A stretch of 64,000 nt of DNA from positions 62,001 through 126,000 of the forward strand of contig NTMA01000097.1 of NCBI GenBank assembly GCA_002917075.1, written 5' to 3'. The notes beneath the pieces were generated by a model, which saw only the letters and a program-made list of their open reading frames with translations, was not told the origin of the DNA and did not search any database. Positions 58,747 to 64,000 of the stretch are shown here, in pieces. Within the stretch, counting starts at the first letter, position 1. Each line of letters starts with the position of its first letter. Both the position numbers and the translations under genes were made by a program. This stretch comes from Hawksworthiomyces lignivorus. Lineage: Eukaryota; Ascomycota; Sordariomycetes; Ophiostomatales; Ophiostomataceae.

Positions 58747-61700
58747 AGGGACACCATATGGTTGCATGGAATAGAATTTTTGACATTGGCTCTTTTTGTT
58801 CAAGTACTTGTAACGACGACACGACAAATTTTTTCAGGTTTCTGGCGTTTTATACCTCATCGGCGTTTTTGTTTGAATCAACCGGAAAGAAAAACTCACC
58901 TTCAAAAAAGATTTGGCAGCATGTTATCCAGCGAATCAAACATGGAAGATTGTTTTGCGTTTGTCTTTTATGGTTTCAAAGGTAAGAGCTCGCAAGCGGG
59001 ACGATCCAGGTGGTTTTGCGGTAGAATGAGCGTGGTTTTGCAACGGATATGGGATTTTGTCTTGGATTTTACAGCCTTTGGTTCATTTGAGTTTTCTGCA
59101 TCTTTAAACAGCAGCGAGCCGATTGTCGTTTTTGGTTATTTCGATTTTTATTTCTTTTTCTCGTTTGCAGCTCCCGGCAAACCCTCGAAACCACCCACGA
59201 CGAAAACGCGCATCTTAGAATGCTACTTCGACTGTAGGGAATGACAAGAAACAAAGGGTTTGTCATCAGATTGGAATACCATTTGGGAGTCATGCTGTTA
59301 TTTTACTGTTTGATCTTCACTTCTTTGCAAGGTTGGCCGACCTTTCTGATGACTTTTTATCTTTTTGCTTTCTTTTTTCTCTTCTCATCGTTGCTTGCTG
59401 TGCGCAGTGTTTCAAGTTGGCGTTCTTGTTTCCTGGGATATTTGACGAGGGGCGAGAGGGAAGTTATAATTTCGCAATTTCTTTTGCGCGTCTGTCTTGA
59501 CATGCTGGGCGAAGGGTAGTGGCACAATGCCTAGGGTGTCCAGCTGCCTGTATTATGTGTTGCTTTGCCTTCTCTCCCTTCCTTACCCCTTTCGCCTCTT
59601 TGTTTTCCCTTTGTCACTCAGTGATTCTCTCATCTCTCTTTCAATAGTTGCCCATTCTTCTCAACTATTTCTTTTCTTCAAACAAAAGCAAGAGCCGTGA
59701 GGCAACGGCCAGGCTGGTCTACTTGTTTCGTCTCCTTGATGCCCCCTAGATAATTCACTCCCGTGTTCTTTTCCTACTGCGATGGATCTGGAAGTCCCAA
59801 ATTAGGTGGTCTTGAGGGCTATGACTATTGGGCATATCCACATGGAAAGCCACAGAAGACGTGAGGGAAATGGAGGAATTCAGAGTGATCTGAGAACAAG
59901 GCAGATTTGAAAGAAGCAGCTATGGTTGCTCTTCCAACAAAGTTATCTTACTACAGACAGCCAGATTGTTTCCTCGACAATATATCCCACTCTTCACCAA
60001 TTTTCGCTTCAACAAAGCAAGAAAGGGTAGTGTTGTATGATATTCCTTCAAAAGCAGACCGCTTCCAGCACATGGATAAGCTCTCCTGGATATTTATTTC
60101 AACAGCAACAAAAGTCTTTAAACAGCCTAAAAAAAAAAGACAACCCCAAATTTCGAAGTGAAAACTGCCACTTACTCAAGTGAGATTGCATAGATATACA
60201 CTGCACTTCTGCAAAGATTTCACATCTCATTTGTCAAGGAAGGAGAGGAAGAAAACATATCATCTTGCAAAAGTAAGTTGAGCAAATTAAAAAAAAAATG
60301 GTGGTCCGCACAAAGTCTCATACACGAAACAAATTGAGACGGAAACAATTCAAAACAGTAAAGAAAAGAAGAAAAAAAAACCCCCCAAGCAAAAGCGAGA
60401 GAAGAAGAGTAAAACAGCACAATCATTATCTTAGACAAGAAACAAACTGTGCCCTCTGGAGGGTTGCAAAATAATAAGAAGTCGGCCACCTACAAACTTT
60501 ATCCTTGAAGCTGCATGTGATGCTGTGAGATTTAATTTCAATCGTCGCTCTGTGGAGATATTCTCACAAGAGGTTTAGAGACTGCAAAATGAAAGAGCAA
60601 ATAGAAGTTAGGATGTGCTCGTAGTCATCGCGACTGGAATGCCTGCTTCGCGTTACTACAGGGGTGGCAGAAGGTGGCGTTTGCAACAGCCCTGCGCATT
60701 CACAAGCTAGAGACTTGAGGAACCTTGACGAGATGTAGTCTAGCTCCTCTATATTTTACGTTACGACTAAATTTCTGAGTGTGTCTTGAAAGGACCAAGG
60801 CAGACGAGCATTTCCACCTTTATTCCAAGGGCTCACCGCAGAAGATCGACAGTTGAAGGAGGATAAGCTTTAATTATTAGGTGTGTCTCGGGGAGCTTGA
60901 AGAACAGAAATGAGCACATGTAACGTAACGGTTCCTCTTTATCTCTAGGCAAAGGAATCATTCTACCTGGTTATATCTTACTGTAAACAATACGAGAGAT
61001 CGACACTCAAATGCACCAGCGTTTGAACATGAGGGGGAATGCCGTGCGCTAGTCATCAGAGACAGCCTCGCATACTTGTACTTGGTAGTCTATCCTTTTG
61101 TATCATCAGCTTGCTGCTTCTCTCGCTCGCCTACGAAACGTGATTCAGAACGAATCCCAGAACAGGTCTGAAGAGAAGAGATGAAACTAAACTAAACAAC
61201 CCAAATCGCCAGAAAAGCATCCTTTCAAAATAGTAGGCAGCTCCTGAAATCCTTTCTTTTTGTTTCACAAAACCGGTTTTCTTTTTAAGAGTCGTCCTTT
61301 TGTCTCACAAGAATTTAAATCAAGCTAACCAATCGTCGTCGGTTCCTGTCGATCGGGAAGCATGCAGATCCGCCGCCTACAGACCCCCACGCCAGTCTTT
61401 TTTAAAGTGCGAAGGGTTACAATGGGCCTATAACGGGAAGCCTCTTCTGCTTGACTCCGGGCTCAGAAGATTCCCTGTGGCGCAATGTATTCCATTGATT
61501 CAAGACTTGTTCGGTAATGTCGATAGAATGTCACCACATTCTCTTGTCCTATTCTAATTCTCTCTCACTTCGTCCATCTCCTTCGGCTCTATTCCCTTCT
61601 ATTTTCCCCACGGCACCGTTTTGCCATGCGCGACTATGCGAATGAAAAAAGAGAGGGGCGAAAGCAAATTGAAAAAAAAAAAAGAAAGCAAAAAAAGAAA

Positions 61701-62350
61701 ATCTCATGGAAATTGTCTCTCAGTTCTGCATTCTTCAGCGTCTGAATAGTGACCCTTTCAGTTCGCAGCATTCATACTAGATATTATCTTCTATCTCTGT
61801 ATGTTCTTTCGTATCCTTGCTTCTGTGTTTTTCTACCTTTGTCGCACTCTCTTTTCCTGCCTGTTCCTGTCTCCTATTTCTCGTCAGGCTGATTCTCCTT
61901 CCTTCACATCTTTTTTTCCCTTTCTTTTCTTTTTTCTGTTTTGTTTTTTCCTTTTGCCATCTGGTCACAATAGAAAATGATTGACCAACATTCTAAACTG
62001 TCTATTCCCCCTTGCTCACCGTAGCATATGGAACTTTCAGTGGAGAATCATTGGCTCTGTATTCTAGTAATTGTTCGTTCCTCTGCTGGAGGGAGATTGG
62101 CAGCTGTCTTATGAAGGAGAAACATCAACAATTCGTCTCCCTTTTGCTCGTAAATGTAGCTGGCACATTAGAATATAAAAAGCCTCAACCAAGTCCTCTT
62201 TTTTCTCCTTGACCTTCCCTTTCTTTCCAAGAACACCAGTTCCACCAAATGAAATAGCAGCAGCAACCCGCTGCATTCATTCGACTTCTTCAAGTCCACA
62301 GCTTTGACAGCAAAACTTACTCTCATTTATTTAAATCCACTCATTTCACC
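58747..62350. other. Gene-free 3.6-kb spacer
   Basis: The first part is T-rich and probably the long 3' UTR of the BTB gene; a weak intron-like pair (GTAAGA at 58981, TTTGCAG ending near 59169) lies in it. The rest is AT-rich with A and T runs (60282-60298, 61670-61700, 61905-61950). Promoter elements of the His-rich gene are at the right end. Confidence 0.4.
62174..62180 (+). promoter_or_regulatory. TATA element of the His-rich protein gene
   Basis: TATAAAA, 171 nt before the ATG at 62351, with pyrimidine-rich sequence following it. Confidence 0.45.
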
Positions 62351-62806
62351 ATGAAGTTTACAACCATCGTTAGCACAACTGTCGCCATCATGGCTGGCAC
62401 TGCGACAGCCGCGCCCTGGTGGCCGCCTATCGGACTGCCCTTTCTGCCGCCATTCGGCCCTCCGCCGCCCGTCGGCCCTCGGCCCGGTCGTCCGGGACCT
62501 GGCTTTCCAGGACCTGGCCACCCCAAGTCCGGCCATCCTGGGCCCGGCCACCTTCACCACCCTCACCCTCATCCACCGCCGCCGCTTCACACTGGCTGGC
62601 CCAATGTAACTGGCCATCATCCTGGCCATACGATTTCCAAGCGTGGATCGGAACACGGCCATGAGCACGGCCACGAGCCCGGTCATGAGCATGGTCATGG
62701 ACACCCCGGTCATGACCACCCGATCCACCCGATCCACCCGGGCCATGGCCACCACTTTCCCAACTCTACTCACCACCACGTTCCCAACTCGACTCACCAC
62801 CACTAA
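62351..62806 (+). CDS. Small secreted histidine-rich protein with one Kex2-type site
   Basis: An intronless 151-residue protein. A signal peptide ends near residue 20 (GTATA then APWW). Residues 21-70 are Pro/Gly-rich (PGRPGPGFPGPGHP). A Lys-Arg pair at 97-98 (TISKR) is a Kex2-type cleavage site; the 53 residues after it contain 21 His, with HGHEHGHE and HPIHPIHP stretches. The C-terminus is two tandem copies of (F/V)PNSTHHH, from two 24-nt repeats at 62756-62779 and 62780-62803. Three N-glycosylation sequons (N85, N138, N146) and no cysteine are visible. Such a chain would bind Zn, Cu or Ni, so metal handling or protection outside the cell is inferred. No family is recognised. Confidence 0.78.
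   Translation: MKFTTIVSTTVAIMAGTATAAPWWPPIGLPFLPPFGPPPPVGPRPGRPGPGFPGPGHPKSGHPGPGHLHHPHPHPPPPLHTGWPNVTGHHPGHTISKRGSEHGHEHGHEPGHEHGHGHPGHDHPIHPIHPGHGHHFPNSTHHHVPNSTHHH
62756..62803 (+). repeat. Tandem 24-nt coding repeat (two units)
   Basis: Two copies differ at only a few bases and encode FPNSTHHH and VPNSTHHH at the end of the His-rich protein. Confidence 0.85.
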
Positions 62807-63757
62807 GAACCCCGTTGTCTTTTCAAAGGCAATTTTTTTTTCTTTCTTTTTTACCTTTTTTTCTGCACATGGTCTTAATATCTGGAACAATTAGACCAAT
62901 TTAATAAGAGTTATGCAAATGCGGCGAGCAAACTATCCGAAGTATTAAGCATTGGATGCAGACCAGGAACGCAAAATCTATCAGAATGAGTATAAATTAC
63001 TTTTTGCACAGATGCTAGCTACGAGGGATACCGGCCAAAGAAAAGCGGGAACTTTGATATTAAGAACGTCGGTGTATCTTTCTACCATACGCAGATAGTA
63101 CTTTGTGTTTGATTCTGAATTGAGTGTTTCCTGTCAGAGATCATTTCGCCAGTGCATATTAAGCCAATAGTGTTACACAGTGAGACAGTGTAGCAAAGGA
63201 CCAGCCTACCAAAAAAAAAAGAGGTAGGAAAAAAAGACAATGCAAATAAACTGGTGCGACCTGCAATCGAACAGGCAACCTTGTGAGTCACAAATTGCAC
63301 GTGACTCTGACTCATCGGCTTCGATTTAAGCAATTAGACAGGCAGGCAAAAATTAAATTTCTCTCCCGCTGTTACCCACTTGACCACGCGGCCATTTTCC
63401 TCCGGGCTCGTTCCCCACCAAAGTCTGGAAAATTTCCTCTCACTTTCCACAGTTGCCAATATCCAGAATACACAAACGACAACCAGACAAAACAGTTACA
63501 TCGTGAAGACGCATCGCCTCTGTAAATCGATTCATACTTGTACTTGCCTAATAGCCAACATATTATATTGCTTCTTTACATTTCAGATACTTATTTGATA
63601 CGACTCGAAGGCTGTATTGTTGCGAGAATGTGGACCACTGTCCTCTTACGTTAGTATTTGCTAGCAGCCTTTTTTTTCATCTTCTCAGTTCGCTCTTGTC
63701 AACGCGACAGGCCCTCTTCAAAGGATCGACATATTATTTTCTTCTTTTTCTAGAACA
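62807..63757. other. Spacer with a tRNA-like minus-strand patch
   Basis: About 950 nt of AT-rich sequence between the His-rich gene and the right-edge gene. A box A-like and box B-like pair lies on the minus strand at about 63250-63395, but no cloverleaf closes. A CTAG acceptor-like site sits just before the right-edge ATG. Confidence 0.4.
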
Positions 63758-64000
63758 ATGGCGTCCTTGACAAATCTACCCAAAAAATTCTCTGCTGGCT
63801 ACCAGATCCGACCCCGCGGTGCACAACGCGTCAACCCGATCAAGGCCATTCAGGACCGGGAATGGCGGCGCAAGCAGGCGGCGGCACAGGCGGCGGCGGC
63901 ACAGGGACCGGGCGGCAGCCGCACCGGCAGCACAAGCGGGCCTAGCGAGGCGGGGTCGCCACCGACGCAGAACCGGCAGGGAGGCGCAGCGCTGCGCGGG
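63758..64000 (+). CDS. N-terminus of an unrecognised protein (partial)
   Basis: The frame is open from the ATG at 63758 to the window edge, 81 codons. It begins MASLTNLPKKFSAGYQIRPRG, continues basic and then turns into an Ala/Gln/Gly/Ser-rich segment with GC-rich codons like the other exons here. TTCTTTTTCTAG just before the ATG looks like a 3' splice site, so a 5' UTR intron is possible. I do not recognise the family; the basic then low-complexity start gives no function. Confidence 0.55.
   Translation, partial: MASLTNLPKKFSAGYQIRPRGAQRVNPIKAIQDREWRRKQAAAQAAAAQGPGGSRTGSTSGPSEAGSPPTQNRQGGAALRG

Noticed and set aside
58762..59244. 160-codon plus-strand frame after the BTB gene
   Set aside because: It is Phe-rich from T-rich sequence, has no family resemblance and lies where the BTB 3' UTR is expected.
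63250..63395. A functional tRNA gene
   Set aside because: The 5' GGCCGCG and 3' TCGCACC ends do not pair, the T loop has 8 nt, and no standard anticodon arm forms.
1..64000. CRISPR array, integrated virus, biosynthetic cluster or rRNA
   Set aside because: No regular spacer-repeat array, no viral or backbone-enzyme genes and no rRNA sequence is seen anywhere in the window.

Overview
The window is nuclear DNA of a filamentous ascomycete (Pezizomycotina). The proteins fit Sordariomycetes best, possibly Hypocreales, but this is inferred from protein similarity recalled from memory, with no search behind it. The support is short GT-AG introns (46-102 nt where certain, with CTAAC or CTGAC-like branch sites), GC-rich coding exons between AT-rich spacers, pyrimidine-rich promoters and typical fungal gene families. 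I see no bacterial, viral or organellar block, no CRISPR array, no rRNA and no convincing tRNA. About twelve loci lie in 64 kb, so the window is gene-sparse and several spacers are 3.5-9.5 kb long.

Left part (1-16.7 kb, gene-dense): the first coding exon of a minus-strand gene, possibly a ubiquitin-conjugating enzyme, at the edge; a coactosin-type actin-binding protein (+); a very large HIR3-type histone chaperone subunit (-) whose first coding exon is only the start codon; a BUD7/BCH1-type exomer cargo adaptor (+) divergent from HIR3 across a 688-bp promoter; and an intronless TBC Rab-GAP (-) convergent with it.

Middle part (16.7-45.3 kb): a three-exon, extremely acidic nuclear-type protein (+); a broken MFS sugar-porter gene (+) with a frameshift and an in-frame stop; an unrecognised 827-residue disordered protein (-) tail to tail with it; a PRM10-like ThrE-family membrane protein (-); and a DevR/SREBP-like bHLH transcription factor (-) with an 806-nt intron.

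Right part (45.3-64 kb): a 9.5-kb stretch with no supportable gene; the signal peptidase catalytic subunit SEC11 (-), resolved here as three exons; a BTB-domain protein (+) with a TATA and pyrimidine-rich promoter; a small secreted histidine-rich protein (+) with one Kex2-type site; and the start of an unrecognised gene (+) at the right edge.

The genes do not form one pathway. BUD7/BCH1 (exomer), the TBC Rab-GAP and SEC11 all belong to the secretory route, while HIR3, the acidic protein and the bHLH protein are nuclear. The features most worth follow-up are the His-rich Kex2-type secreted protein, the poly(C)/poly(G) pair flanking coactosin, the stopless 102-nt intron in the exomer gene, the start-codon-only exon of HIR3, and the long bHLH intron with a possible second start.
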